From Synechococcus sp. M16.1 (GTDB lineage Bacteria > Cyanobacteriota > Cyanobacteriia > PCC-6307 > Cyanobiaceae), in assembly GCF_014279895.1 (NCBI RefSeq), contig NZ_CP047954.1, positions 434,001-498,000 of the forward strand: a stretch of DNA of 64,000 nucleotides. Direction: 5' to 3'. Position 1 is the first letter of the stretch. Each line of letters starts with the position of its first letter. This document shows, piece after piece, positions 13,514-22,950 of the stretch. The notes beneath the pieces are model-generated. The model ran no database searches, had not been told where the DNA came from, and was given only the letters and a program-made list of their open reading frames with translations. The position numbers and the translations under genes are program-made.

Positions 13514-14340
13514 CAGGTCGGGCACCAGTGGGTGCTTCGGCCCGACAGCTTCTCCCTTTGAATGGGCGTTCCACAGCTGCGGCAGGGTTCTCCTCCACGT
13601 CGGTAAACCCAGGCCTGGCCTCCATAGTTGCCATTTACCCCCTCGAGATCGCGGAAATCACTGAAGGTGGTGCCACCGGCTCCAATGCTGATGGTGAGAA
13701 CATTCACCAGGGCATCCCGCAACCTCTCCAGTTGTTTGAGCTCCAGCTGCCCTGCGGGCGTGAAAGGGGCGATGCCTGATGCGAAGAGGGATTCATCCGC
13801 GTAGATGTTGCCCGCTCCAGCCACCAGGGCTTGATCCAACAGCGCTGTTTTGATCGGTCGGCTGCTGCCCTTGAGTTTCAGCTTCAGATAACTGGCGGAG
13901 AAGTCGGTGCTGAAGGGTTCAGGCCCGAGTCGCGTTAAGCCTGTGATCACCTCTTCCATCGGTTGGCCCGGAGGAACCCACCACATTTCTCCGAAGCTGC
14001 GCACATCCACAAAGCGCAACTCATGCTCTTTTGAGTTCCAGAAGCGAACACGGGTGTGTTTGCACGGTTCTGAGGGCTGCTCATGCCATTGGAATTGGCC
14101 GGTCATGCGCAGATGCACACCCCAAACACCTCCTTCGGGCTCCAGGGCTGCCATCAGATATTTCCCTCTGCGCTGCCACTGCCCCACCGTCATTCCGCAG
14201 AGGCCAGCTACAAACTCATCAGGACCTCCAGGGCTGGCAATGGCCCTTGGCCTGCAGACTTCAACCTGCGCGATTTTGAAGTCGACAAGACGGTCTGCCA
14301 GTCCCCGACGGACCGTCTCGACTTCAGGGAGTTCAGGCAA
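13504..14340 (-). CDS. mutM: Formamidopyrimidine-DNA glycosylase
   Basis: A 278-residue base-excision repair enzyme that removes oxidised purines such as 8-oxoguanine. The mature N-terminus PELPEVETVRRGL carries catalytic Pro and Glu, RRGKYL holds the conserved lysine, AGAGNIYADESLF is the helix-two-turn-helix, and the C-terminal zinc finger is CRSCGTPI...HWCPTCQ. It follows psaE with a 5-bp gap on the same strand, so the two may share a transcript, a common arrangement in these cyanobacteria. Confidence 0.97.
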   Translation of the reverse strand: MPELPEVETVRRGLADRLVDFKIAQVEVCRPRAIASPGGPDEFVAGLCGMTVGQWQRRGKYLMAALEPEGGVWGVHLRMTGQFQWHEQPSEPCKHTRVRFWNSKEHELRFVDVRSFGEMWWVPPGQPMEEVITGLTRLGPEPFSTDFSASYLKLKLKGSSRPIKTALLDQALVAGAGNIYADESLFASGIAPFTPAGQLELKQLERLRDALVNVLTISIGAGGTTFSDFRDLEGVNGNYGGQAWVYRRGGEPCRSCGTPIQREKLSGRSTHWCPTCQS

Positions 14341-14345
14341 CGGCC

Positions 14346-14555
14346 TCAGGCCGGCTCGAGTTCCGCTTCGGCGAAATTATTGGTGTTGATACCACCGTCA
14401 ACGCCCTGCAGGCCGCTGTAGTTGACCTTTTCGAAGCGAACGACAACGGGGTAGCGGATTCCCGAGGTGTCGATGGAGGCAACGGTGCCAACTTCGTTGA
14501 ACCAGTAGGACTCAGGACGCTTGATGCGCACCTTGGCGCCGCGGGTGATCGCCAT
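14346..14555 (-). CDS. psaE: Photosystem I subunit IV (PsaE)
   Basis: A 69-residue stromal subunit of photosystem I that helps dock ferredoxin and supports cyclic flow. It is a small SH3-like beta barrel; [20 protein letters not shown] and [14 protein letters not shown] are typical. The N-terminus is right for the family. It lies upstream of mutM on the same strand and is divergent from the gene at 14597, leaving only about 40-100 bp for both promoters. Confidence 0.97.
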   Translation of the reverse strand: MAITRGAKVRIKRPESYWFNEVGTVASIDTSGIRYPVVVRFEKVNYSGLQGVDGGINTNNFAEAELEPA

Positions 14556-14596
14556 CGCTGGGCATAAGGAGATGCAATCGGAGCGTATCTCGTGGA

Positions 14597-15700
14597 ATGG
14601 AGGGTGATGACCGCTGCGTCACAGAATGTCGTCCCTTCGTCGTCGGCGTCCCTTTGACCAGTTCCATCGCCCTTGATCCAGATCCGTCGCTGCTTCAGCT
14701 GGATTTGCCGGACCCGGAGCAGGACGACATCAGCACGATGGAATTTCTGGCTCGGCTGGAACAGGCCTGGGCCGTCTGCGACCGCTTTGATCTCCAGACC
14801 GAGATCTGGCGCGGTCGCATCCTCCGCGCTGTGCGGGACAAGGAGAAGCGCGGCGGTGAAGCCCGGGGCGCTGGATTTCTGCAGTGGCTGCGGGAGCGGG
14901 AAATCAGCAAGACCCGTGCCTACGGCTTGATTCAACTGGCGGAATCCGCCGACAGCATGCTCAGCGACGGCACCTTGGAAGAGAGCAGCGTCAATCAGTT
15001 CTCCAAGCGGGCCTTTATGGAAACCGCTCAGGCGGTTCCCGAAGTGCAGCTGATGATTTCCGAAGCCGCCAACGAGGGGCAGGAAATCACCCGCAAGCAG
15101 GTGCGCCGCCTCACGGATGAATTCACGGCGGCCACCAGCCCTTTGCTGCCGGAGGAAATTCGTCAGCGCACCCAGGAGAACCTGCTGCCACCCCGTGCGG
15201 TGGCCCCTCTGGTGCGGGAACTGGCCAAGCTTCCTGAGCCGCAGCAGGAAGATCTGCGCAAGGTGCTCCGCGATGAGCCTGAACTCGACCGGATCAAGGA
15301 CGTCACCAGCACAGCACGCTGGATCACCAAGGCAACCGAGTCGGGTGTTGCCGTGCGGGCTTTCCAGCAGGGGGAACTGGACCTGGACCGCGCCATGCAG
15401 GAGGCCCAGCGCTTGGATGCCCTCGGCCTGCTGGCTGATGCAGTGGGCCAGGCCCAGGCCCTTGAGTCGGCGGTGCTGAAGCTGCACACCTCCTGGCGGC
15501 GCTTGGGGGGGCTTCAGGAGCGGCTCTGGGTTGAAAGCGGAAGCAGCACGCCCTACCTGCGCGATGTGCTGAATGCTCTGCAGACCCTCAGCGGCGCCAC
15601 CATGCGGGTGTCCTTGGGAGAGCTCGCGGGTGGCAAACGGGTGCGGCTCCAGCTGGTGGAGGAGTCCCCCGATCAATTGGATCCGCCACCGCTGGCCTGA
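14597..15700 (+). CDS. Conserved hypothetical protein, helical with DUF3102-like segment
   Basis: A soluble, charge-rich and mostly helical protein of up to 367 residues. No function is recognised. Around residues 65-115, [14 protein letters not shown] followed by [23 protein letters not shown] resembles proteins of the DUF3102 type and the wing before a ParB-like HTH, suggesting DNA binding (inference). The ATG at 14597 gives an odd cysteine-containing N-terminus; a TTG at 14654 ([11 protein letters not shown]) may be the true start. It is divergent from psaE and precedes recQ by about 50 bp on the same strand. Confidence 0.75.
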   Translation: MEGDDRCVTECRPFVVGVPLTSSIALDPDPSLLQLDLPDPEQDDISTMEFLARLEQAWAVCDRFDLQTEIWRGRILRAVRDKEKRGGEARGAGFLQWLREREISKTRAYGLIQLAESADSMLSDGTLEESSVNQFSKRAFMETAQAVPEVQLMISEAANEGQEITRKQVRRLTDEFTAATSPLLPEEIRQRTQENLLPPRAVAPLVRELAKLPEPQQEDLRKVLRDEPELDRIKDVTSTARWITKATESGVAVRAFQQGELDLDRAMQEAQRLDALGLLADAVGQAQALESAVLKLHTSWRRLGGLQERLWVESGSSTPYLRDVLNALQTLSGATMRVSLGELAGGKRVRLQLVEESPDQLDPPPLA

Positions 15701-15748
15701 CTCCAGATCTTGTGCTCGATAATCTGAAGCCTCCACATCTGGTGTGTT

Positions 15749-17230
15749 CTGGCTTCGCTCGAGCGTGCACTGCAGACCCACTTCGGCTGGGATGGCTTCC
15801 GCCCCGGGCAACGGCCCGTGGTGGATGCTGTGCTGGCTGGCAAGGACGCGCTGGCGGTGCTGCCCACCGGCGGAGGTAAATCGCTCTGCTATCAGCTGCC
15901 GGCCCTGGTGCGCGAGGGCCTGGTGGTGGTGATCTCACCGTTGGTGGCGCTGATGGAGGACCAGGTGATGGCCCTGCAGCGACGGGGAATCGCTGCGGCT
16001 TGCCTGCATGCCGGACTCGAGCCAGCTCGACGACAGCAGGCGCTGGAGCAGCTGCAGGACGCCACGCTGCGTCTGCTCTACATCGCGCCGGAACGACTTC
16101 AGGGTGAGCAGACCCGGCTGATGCTGGAACGTCATGCCAGGGAGGGCCGACTGGTGGCACTGGCGGTGGATGAAGCCCATTGCATCAGTGCCTGGGGGCA
16201 TGACTTCCGCCCCGATTACCGCCGCCTGGGTCAGATCCGCAGGCTCTGCCCGGGAGTGCCGATGCTGGCCCTCAGCGCGACGGCTGCCCCAAGGGTGCGA
16301 GCCGACATCATTCGCCTGCTGGATCTGCGTCGCCCGCTCGTGCAGGTGAGTTCGGCCCGCCGGGACAACCTCCACTACACGATGCAGCGGCGCCCCAGGG
16401 ATCCCATGCCGCAGGTGTTGGAGGAACTGGAGACGTCCCGTGGTGCTGCGCTGATCTACGCCCGCACCCGTCGTTCGGTGGAGCAGTGGGCGGAACGTCT
16501 GACTGACCAAGGGGTTGCCGCAACGCCGTATCACGCCGGTCTGGATCCGGAGACCCGCCAGCAGGCTCTGAAGCTGTTTCTTGAGCACGAGCGGCCCGTT
16601 CTGGTGGCGACGGTGGCCTTCGGCATGGGCGTTGACCGTGGCGATGTGGGCCTGGTGCTTCATCTCGATCTGCCGGCCACACCTGAGGGCTATCTGCAGG
16701 AATCGGGCCGCGCCGGCAGAGACGGCAAGCCGGCCCATTGCCAGGTGCTGTTTTCGCCGGGTGATCGCACCAGCCTGGGCTGGGCCATGCGGGCCTCGAC
16801 CCGGGGCAGCGATTCCCTGGAGGACCGTCGTCGCCTGGACCTGGCACAGCAGCAGCTGCGTCGCATGGAGGCCGTCGCCGAAGGTGAAATGTGCCGTGAA
16901 CAGGCGTTGCTGCTGGCTGTCGGCGAGTTGGTGGGTCCCTGTGGTCGCTGCGATCGCTGCGTGGAGTCCCCCAAGCGACGCGACTGGTCAGCTCAGGTGG
17001 AAACGCTCCTGGCCCATCTGGCCGAGCAGGACGGGACGGAGATGCGTCGCCTTGGAGAGCACCTGGCTCTGCATGAACCTGGACGCCATGACCGCTGGAC
17101 CTGGTTGGCCCGTCGGCTCGTGCAAGAGGAGTTGATCCAGGAAAGCAACGACGGTGCTCAGCGGCTTTATCTCCGCGAAAGCGGCCGGAGATTCCTGGAT
17201 TCCCCCTGGCCGCTCGACTACGCCGCCTGA
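15749..17230 (+). CDS. recQ: ATP-dependent DNA helicase RecQ, probable non-ATG start
   Basis: A superfamily 2 helicase for recombination repair. Walker A is LPTGGGKSLCYQ, the DEAH box is AVDEAHCISAWGHDFRPDY, and the zinc cluster is MCREQA...GPCGRCDRC. The first GTG (15818) would remove FGWDGFRPGQ, the adenine-binding motif 0 of RecQ. That motif is encoded upstream in the same frame, after a stop at 15725, with no ATG, GTG or TTG between. I therefore place the start at CTG 15749 (about 493 residues). The C-terminal winged helix looks short and no HRDC domain is seen. Confidence 0.85.
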   Translation: MASLERALQTHFGWDGFRPGQRPVVDAVLAGKDALAVLPTGGGKSLCYQLPALVREGLVVVISPLVALMEDQVMALQRRGIAAACLHAGLEPARRQQALEQLQDATLRLLYIAPERLQGEQTRLMLERHAREGRLVALAVDEAHCISAWGHDFRPDYRRLGQIRRLCPGVPMLALSATAAPRVRADIIRLLDLRRPLVQVSSARRDNLHYTMQRRPRDPMPQVLEELETSRGAALIYARTRRSVEQWAERLTDQGVAATPYHAGLDPETRQQALKLFLEHERPVLVATVAFGMGVDRGDVGLVLHLDLPATPEGYLQESGRAGRDGKPAHCQVLFSPGDRTSLGWAMRASTRGSDSLEDRRRLDLAQQQLRRMEAVAEGEMCREQALLLAVGELVGPCGRCDRCVESPKRRDWSAQVETLLAHLAEQDGTEMRRLGEHLALHEPGRHDRWTWLARRLVQEELIQESNDGAQRLYLRESGRRFLDSPWPLDYAA

Positions 17231-17242
17231 TTCAGATCAGGC
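17225..17242. terminator. Inverted repeat between convergent recQ and LysM genes
   Basis: GCCTGAT-TCAG-ATCAGGC is a perfect 7-bp inverted repeat that includes both stop codons. There is no T-tract, so its role as a bidirectional terminator is only possible. Confidence 0.35.
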
Positions 17243-18235
17243 CTTGAGCTGACAACGGTCCTTCACCAGGTCTTTTTCGAAGCGGCTCTTCGGTGCTTCC
17301 CAGGTTTTCCAGCTCCCATCGGCACCGGTGGCATTGATCTTCTTGGCGGAACAGTTCACAGCCAGATAAAGAGCCTGCCCCTGGGCATTGAGGGTGGGCA
17401 CCACTTGACTGCCACCCATGGCTTGCCAGTTGCCCCAGTCCACCTGGAGCGGGCCATAGGTGCGCCAGTCAGCCGATTTGGCCAGGGTCTGCTTGGGCTT
17501 GGCGGTCTCGACCTGCTTGGCCTTGACCACCGGTTTTTTGGCCTGAACCGGTTTCGTTTGCACTGTTTTGATTTGGACGGCCTTGGTTTGGACGGGCTCG
17601 GCCTTGGCTTGAACCGGTTTCGTTGTTGCCGGCTGCGCCTGGGTGGTAATGGGTGTCTGGAGGGAGGGATCGGTCAGGTAGAGACGCGTGCCCACCTCCA
17701 CTTTGTTGGGGTCAATCAGCTGGTTGATGCTGATCAGGCTGGCCACCGGTAGCTTGTAGGCCTTGGCGATCTGCGTGAGGGTCTGCCCTTTGGCAACAGT
17801 GTGTTCCGTGGCTCCTGGGATCGGGGTCACAGCCACCGGCTTGAAGGCCGGACGGGGCATCACGGCATTGCTCGGAAGTCGCAGGGTCTGGCCGACCTCA
17901 ACGTGGTTAGCGTTGCGCAGGTTGTTGAGGGCCATCAGGTCGCGACTGCGGACCTGGTATTGGTTGGCAATGCTGCTGAGGGTTTCACCGCTGTTGACGC
18001 GATGGCGGCCCGAGCCTGCAGTCACGGTGGGGCCTGGCACCTGCAGACGGCTCCCGGCTTGAACAAGGTCTGGATTGCGGATCCCATTCATCCGCATCAA
18101 CGTGCCAACGCTCACCCCGTAGCGGTTAGCGATATCTGAAAGTGTTTCGCCGGACCGCACCGTCACCGAGGCTGCCGTGGCTGACAGGGGGAACCAGGCC
18201 GTCAGCAGCAGGGCGGCAAGAGCGGTACGGCGCAT
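17237..18235 (-). CDS. Secreted LysM-repeat protein
   Basis: A 332-residue exported protein. A signal peptide covers residues 1-22 (ATG at 18235; an ORF extension to 18298 adds an unlikely tail). Three LysM domains follow at about 23-66, 77-119 and 145-188, each with a GETLSxIA-like start. LysM binds peptidoglycan. A Lys/Gln/Val/Thr-rich linker with repeated VQxK units spans about 205-260. A C-terminal domain of roughly 70 residues with two cysteines resembles no enzyme I can name. Probably a wall-associated periplasmic protein; no peptidase motif is visible. Confidence 0.88.
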   Translation of the reverse strand: MRRTALAALLLTAWFPLSATAASVTVRSGETLSDIANRYGVSVGTLMRMNGIRNPDLVQAGSRLQVPGPTVTAGSGRHRVNSGETLSSIANQYQVRSRDLMALNNLRNANHVEVGQTLRLPSNAVMPRPAFKPVAVTPIPGATEHTVAKGQTLTQIAKAYKLPVASLISINQLIDPNKVEVGTRLYLTDPSLQTPITTQAQPATTKPVQAKAEPVQTKAVQIKTVQTKPVQAKKPVVKAKQVETAKPKQTLAKSADWRTYGPLQVDWGNWQAMGGSQVVPTLNAQGQALYLAVNCSAKKINATGADGSWKTWEAPKSRFEKDLVKDRCQLKA

Positions 18236-18334
18236 TCGTCTCCGGCAGATGCCCGCAAGATACGGTGCCTGGGGTAAAGCGCCAGCCCCCCAGAGCACCT
18301 GCTGCAGAAGGGATGTGCAGGTGATGAGTGCGCC

Positions 18335-19714
18335 TTATCCCGCCAGCCGCTTCAGCAGGTTGAGATCCACCTGGTAGGGCGGGTAGCGCAGCTTGAAATC
18401 AAAGCGGAAGGGGCGCTTGAGCACCGCCTTGTGGTGGCTGAACGTGTCGAAGCCGCTTTGGCCGTGGTAGCTACCCATCCCGCTGGCACCGACGCCGCCG
18501 AAGGGCAGTTGAGGCACTCCGGCTTGCATCACAACATCGTTCAGGCAGACACCACCTGAACTGGTGGTGGTGAGCACCTGCTGTTGCTGGGCCTCATCAC
18601 CGCCGAACAGGTACAGCGCCAACGGTTTGGGGCCTTGGCGGATCTCCTGAAGGGCTGTGGTGAGGTCCTCGAGCACCAGCACCGGCAGGAGAGGGCCGAA
18701 CAGTTCCTCGGCCATCAGCGGATCATTGCGGTCATCCACACGAATCACGGTGGGGGCGATGCGCCGCTGCTCCCGACTGATTTCGCCTCCGATCAGGATG
18801 CGCCCATCCGCTCTGGCGGTCTCCAGCAGCTGCTCCAGCCGATTGAACTGGCGTTCATTGATGATCTGCCCCAGCTGATTCGAGTTGAGGGGATCGGCGC
18901 CATACATCTCCGTTCGGGCCTCCTCCATCGCCTTCAGCAGCGGTGAACGCAGGGCGGGTTGCACCAGCAGATGGTCTGGAGCGATGCAGGTCTGGCCGGC
19001 ATTGATCCCCTTGCCCCAGATCAAGCGACGTGCCCCCACCGTGAGGTCGGCCCCCTCAAGAACGATGGCGGGGCTCTTGCCCCCCAGTTCCAGGGTCACT
19101 GGCGTGAGATGGGCAGCGGCCCCCTCCAGCACCTTCCGGCCGATGCTGCCGCCACCGGTGAAAAAGATGTGGTCGAAGGGCATGGCCACCAGGTTGGCTG
19201 CGACTGCACCATCTCCCTGCACCACCTGCACCACATCAGGCTCGAAGTGTTGAGGGATCAGCCGTGCAATAAGGTCCGCGATGGCACTGGCGTGTTCCGA
19301 AGGCTTGAGCACGGCCGTGTTGCCAGCAGCCAGGGCACTGATCAAGGGCCGCAGCGTCAGTTGAAAGGGATAGTTCCAGGGGCCGATGACCAGAACGCAC
19401 CCGAGTGGTTCCGGCACAACCTTGGCCTGGCCGGGGCGCAGTGAGAGCGGGACAGCCACGCGGCGCGGGCGCATCCACCGCTCCAGCTGCCGGCCGGTGA
19501 GCTTGAGCTCCTGTCGCAGGGCCACCAGCTCAAAAAAAGCTTCGGTGGGTGGTTTGCCGAGGTCGGCGGCGAGGGCCTCGAGCACCTCCGATTCGTGCTC
19601 CTCCACCAGGGCGGAGAGCCGTTGTAATTGCTCCCGGCGCCAGGTCAGGGGACGGGTCAGCCCAGCTCCCACGAGCTCCTTCATCCGGCTCAGTTGCGTT
19701 TGGGTGAGGGCCAC
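18335..19714 (-). CDS. NAD(P)-dependent aldehyde dehydrogenase
   Basis: A 459-residue class 3-like aldehyde dehydrogenase. The general base E209 lies in LELGGKSP and the nucleophile C243 in NAGQTCIAPD. The fold motif IGPWNYPF and the C-terminal NDVVMQAGVPQLPFGGVGASGMG block are typical of fatty-aldehyde dehydrogenases. In cyanobacteria such enzymes oxidise fatty or apocarotenoid aldehydes, though the substrate here is not known. It is divergent from the TreS-like gene by 54 bp. Confidence 0.9.
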   Translation of the reverse strand: MALTQTQLSRMKELVGAGLTRPLTWRREQLQRLSALVEEHESEVLEALAADLGKPPTEAFFELVALRQELKLTGRQLERWMRPRRVAVPLSLRPGQAKVVPEPLGCVLVIGPWNYPFQLTLRPLISALAAGNTAVLKPSEHASAIADLIARLIPQHFEPDVVQVVQGDGAVAANLVAMPFDHIFFTGGGSIGRKVLEGAAAHLTPVTLELGGKSPAIVLEGADLTVGARRLIWGKGINAGQTCIAPDHLLVQPALRSPLLKAMEEARTEMYGADPLNSNQLGQIINERQFNRLEQLLETARADGRILIGGEISREQRRIAPTVIRVDDRNDPLMAEELFGPLLPVLVLEDLTTALQEIRQGPKPLALYLFGGDEAQQQQVLTTTSSGGVCLNDVVMQAGVPQLPFGGVGASGMGSYHGQSGFDTFSHHKAVLKRPFRFDFKLRYPPYQVDLNLLKRLAG

Positions 19715-19768
19715 AGGGCTGACGATCAGGCCAGTCGGGTCTAGCAGTGGTGAATCTGCAACCGGGGG

Positions 19769-21430
19769 ATGACCCCAGCGCTTCCGTGGTGGTCAGGAAC
19801 GGTCATCTACCAGCTGATCGTTCGCAGCTATTCCGATGGGAATGGCGATGGCACCGGTGATTTCAAGGGGCTTGCGGCGCGGTTGCCTTATCTGCGCTGG
19901 CTGGGGGTCAACACCCTCTGGTTGACTCCGATCTATCCCTCCCCCCTGCGGGATGGGGGCTACGACATCACCGATTTCACCGGAATCCATCCGGACCTGG
20001 GGGATCTCTCCTCCTTCCATCGGTTCCTCACGGCGGCCCACAGCCAGGGCATGCGCGTGATTTTGGACCTGGTGCTGAATCACACCAGTGACCTGCATCC
20101 CTGGTTCCAACGGGCCCGCTGGGCTCCCAAGGGCAGTCCTGAACGGGATGTGTACGTCTGGAGCGACGACCCCAAGCGCTATGCCGAGGCACCGGTTCTG
20201 TTCCGGCATTTCGAGGCTTCCAATTGGGAGTGGGATCCGGTTGCCGAGCAGTACTACCTGCACCGTTTTCTGCGTCATCAACCCGATCTCAATTACGAGA
20301 ACCCCTGGGTGCAGGACACGATGCTGGACGTGGTCGACTTCTGGCTGGATCGCGGCGTTGACGGGTTCCGTTTGGATGCGGTTCCGTTCCTGTTCGAGTC
20401 AGAGGGCACCCGCTGCGAGGGGTTGCCGGAGACCCACGCCTTCCTCAAGCGATTGCGGGAGCGGGTGGATGCCCATGGCCATGACGTGCTCTTGCTGGGA
20501 GAGGCGATTCAGCCGGTGGAGGAGGCCGCTCCGTATCTGGCGGATGACGAACTGCATGGAGCGTTCAACTTCGTACTCACCGCCCATCTGTTTGCAGCCA
20601 TTGCCAGTGGCCGCACCCAGCAGCTCGGGGAGTGTCTGATGCAAGCCGAGCAGGCGGTATCTGGTGCTCGCTGGGCCCTGCCCCTGCGCAATCACGATGA
20701 ACTCTGGTTGGGGGATGGCCATCTCATCAGCGATGAGGTGATTCAGACCATCCGAGTGGGTCTGCCCCAGGGGCAGGGGCACTGGTTGAACTGGGGCATC
20801 AACCGACGCCTGGCCCCGCTTCTCAATGGCGATCCACGTTCCAACCGGTTGCTGCATGGGCTCCTCTACAGCCTTCCAGGGATGCCCTGCCTGTACTACG
20901 GCGATGAACTGGGCATGGGCGACTGGCCCGGTCTGCGGGACCGTGATCCCAACCGCACGCCGATGGCCTGGACGCCGGCCCGCAACGGTGGCTTCTCCAC
21001 GGCCCCCGATCCGCTGTTGGTGCTGCCACCGATCACCGCTCCCGGCTACGACTACCGCGTGGTGAATGTGGAGGTGCAGAAGCAGCTGCCAGGGTCGCTG
21101 CTGAATTGGCACCGGCGCATGCTCACCTGCCGCCGTCTGCTGCCAGCTCTGCGGCATGGAAGCTTCCGGTTGTTGCACAGCCCTCACCCCGGAGTGCTGG
21201 TGTATCTCCGCTGCACCGAGGCGATGACGGTGCTCGTGGCCGCCAATGTCACCGCAGCCGGAGCCTCGCTCAGTCTGGATCTTTCGGAGTGGGCTGGCGA
21301 GCGCACCCGTGAGGTGATGTGGGGTTGTGAATTCCCCCCTGCTTCACCGGAGTGGTTTGTGAACCTTCCGCCCTATGGGTTCAACTGGTGGTTGATCGGA
21401 GAAGTGGAGCCCGCAGCCACGCCCTCCTGA
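19769..21430 (+). CDS. treS: Trehalose synthase-like GH13 enzyme
   Basis: A 553-residue GH13 enzyme that follows the trehalose synthase (maltose alpha-D-glucosyltransferase) pattern. It starts with VIYQLIVRSYSDGNGDGTGD and has LTPIYPSPLRDGGYDI and ERDVYVWSDDP. The catalytic triad is D203 (DGFRLDAVPF), E245 (LLGEA) and D310 (RNHDE). TreS interconverts maltose and trehalose and can hydrolyse them. The C-terminal beta domain is short and no maltokinase is fused. The last 58 bp overlap the convergent glpD gene. Exact product specificity cannot be read. Confidence 0.85.
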   Translation: MTPALPWWSGTVIYQLIVRSYSDGNGDGTGDFKGLAARLPYLRWLGVNTLWLTPIYPSPLRDGGYDITDFTGIHPDLGDLSSFHRFLTAAHSQGMRVILDLVLNHTSDLHPWFQRARWAPKGSPERDVYVWSDDPKRYAEAPVLFRHFEASNWEWDPVAEQYYLHRFLRHQPDLNYENPWVQDTMLDVVDFWLDRGVDGFRLDAVPFLFESEGTRCEGLPETHAFLKRLRERVDAHGHDVLLLGEAIQPVEEAAPYLADDELHGAFNFVLTAHLFAAIASGRTQQLGECLMQAEQAVSGARWALPLRNHDELWLGDGHLISDEVIQTIRVGLPQGQGHWLNWGINRRLAPLLNGDPRSNRLLHGLLYSLPGMPCLYYGDELGMGDWPGLRDRDPNRTPMAWTPARNGGFSTAPDPLLVLPPITAPGYDYRVVNVEVQKQLPGSLLNWHRRMLTCRRLLPALRHGSFRLLHSPHPGVLVYLRCTEAMTVLVAANVTAAGASLSLDLSEWAGERTREVMWGCEFPPASPEWFVNLPPYGFNWWLIGEVEPAATPS

Positions 21431-22950
21431 TTCAGTAGCTCCTCCACCTGGGGCCGGAGTCGTTCGGCCTCGTTCAAATCCACCATGGCCAGACGGCAGC
21501 GGCGGGCCAGCACATCGCTGCTGCTTCGCGCATGTTCCCGCTGAATCGAATGGTCCAGTTCTGCGCCGCAGAGGGGGATCACTGGGCTGAGCGGCTCGCG
21601 TCGGCTGGGCTCGGCACGTTCGATTAAGGCCACGGCCTCCAATCCATAGGTGCCCTGGAGATGCGCAACTTGAGCGCCCAGTAGAGCGGTTTCGGGCAGC
21701 AGGGATTGGAGTTGTTGCTTCTGGCGTTGGAGGCCGAGCTGGGTGGCCTCCAGCGACTCCGCTGCACCCCGCAAGGGCATTGCTTCAGGGGTGGGCAGCG
21801 CCTTCCCTAGCTGGCGTTCCACCGCGGTCAGGGTGTCTTCAGCCATCGGCCGGCAGGTGGTCCATTTGCCCCCCATCACGCTCACCAGGCCGCAGGCCAG
21901 GGTTTCCACCTCGTGCTCTCGGACCACACGGCTGCTGTCCATGCCCTGGTCCGCTGGCTTCAGCAATGGTCGTCCCCCCGCCCATCGGCTGCTCACCTGC
22001 GGATGCTGGAGCTGGGGAAACCAATCACGCACGTAGTTGAGCAGGTAGGCCTCCTCCTCTGCAGAAGGGGATGTGGCGTTCTCCTTGGTGCAGGCTTCAT
22101 CCGTCGTCCCCACCAGGGTGCGGCCGTGGAAGGGGAGCATGAACAGCACGCGTCCATCCGCGGTGGATGGCACCAGAAGCCCAACCCCTTCCGGGCAGAG
22201 GTTCTGCTCCAGCACGATGTGGGCCCCACGGCTGGTGAGCAGCCTTGGGGGAGCATCAGCCTCCGCCATCTGGCGGATCTCATCCGCCCGGATGCCCGTG
22301 GCATTCACAAATGCTGAGGCGCACCAGCGTTCCCGTTGGCCTGTGGCGGATTCACTGATGGCGGCCTTGAGCTGGCCCGCGCCGTCGGTCTCCAGCTCCA
22401 CCACCCGGCAACGGGTGCGCAGGGTTGCCCCCCGTTGTTCGGCGGTGAGGGCCAACAGCAGGTTGAGGCGTGCATCGTCGAACTGCCCGTCGCTGTAGGC
22501 CACGCCGCCTTGACACGGCTTCAGCAGAGGCAGGGCCTGACGCATCTTCTGCTGGGACAGCAGTCGGCTGTGGCCGATGCTTCGTTGACCGGCCAGGGCG
22601 TCGTACATCCCCAGACCGAGTCGGTAGTAGGCCTGTCCCCAGAGCTGTTGTGTGGGCAGTGCCAGCTCGAGTCGTTGGGCCAGGAACGGTGCCTGGGTCA
22701 ACCAGTGGCTCCGTTCGAGCAGGGCTTCCCGCACCAGCCTCAGCTGGGCCAGGTCCAGAGTTTTAAAGGCCAGCTCCAGGTAGCGCACCCCGCCATGGAG
22801 CAGCTTCGTGCTGCGGCAACTGGTGCCACCGCCGATGTCTCCGGCCTCGAGCAGGGCCACGCTCAGCCCCCGTCGTGTTGCCTCATAGGCCACGCTGGCA
22901 CCGCTGGCACCGGCGCCGATGACCAGCAGGTCCACTTGGTGATCAGTCAT
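21373..22950 (-). CDS. glpD: Aerobic glycerol-3-phosphate dehydrogenase
   Basis: A 525-residue FAD enzyme that oxidises glycerol-3-phosphate to dihydroxyacetone phosphate and passes electrons to quinone at the membrane. The N-terminal dinucleotide motif is LLVIGAGASGASVAYEA, followed by SCRSTKLLHGGVRYLE and GGKWTTCRPMAEDT, all GlpD hallmarks. The start is ATG 22950 (MTDHQVDLL); the reading frame is open further but the extra residues are not family-like. It overlaps the end of glpK by 8 bp (same strand, coupled) and the TreS-like gene by 58 bp (opposite strand). Confidence 0.93.
   Translation of the reverse strand: MTDHQVDLLVIGAGASGASVAYEATRRGLSVALLEAGDIGGGTSCRSTKLLHGGVRYLELAFKTLDLAQLRLVREALLERSHWLTQAPFLAQRLELALPTQQLWGQAYYRLGLGMYDALAGQRSIGHSRLLSQQKMRQALPLLKPCQGGVAYSDGQFDDARLNLLLALTAEQRGATLRTRCRVVELETDGAGQLKAAISESATGQRERWCASAFVNATGIRADEIRQMAEADAPPRLLTSRGAHIVLEQNLCPEGVGLLVPSTADGRVLFMLPFHGRTLVGTTDEACTKENATSPSAEEEAYLLNYVRDWFPQLQHPQVSSRWAGGRPLLKPADQGMDSSRVVREHEVETLACGLVSVMGGKWTTCRPMAEDTLTAVERQLGKALPTPEAMPLRGAAESLEATQLGLQRQKQQLQSLLPETALLGAQVAHLQGTYGLEAVALIERAEPSRREPLSPVIPLCGAELDHSIQREHARSSSDVLARRCRLAMVDLNEAERLRPQVEELLNQEGVAAGSTSPINHQLNP

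Noticed and set aside
14333-15811. A 492-codon minus-strand open frame
   Set aside because: It runs across psaE and the unknown gene at 14597-15700 in antisense. The amino acid composition is not protein-like and psaE is certain.
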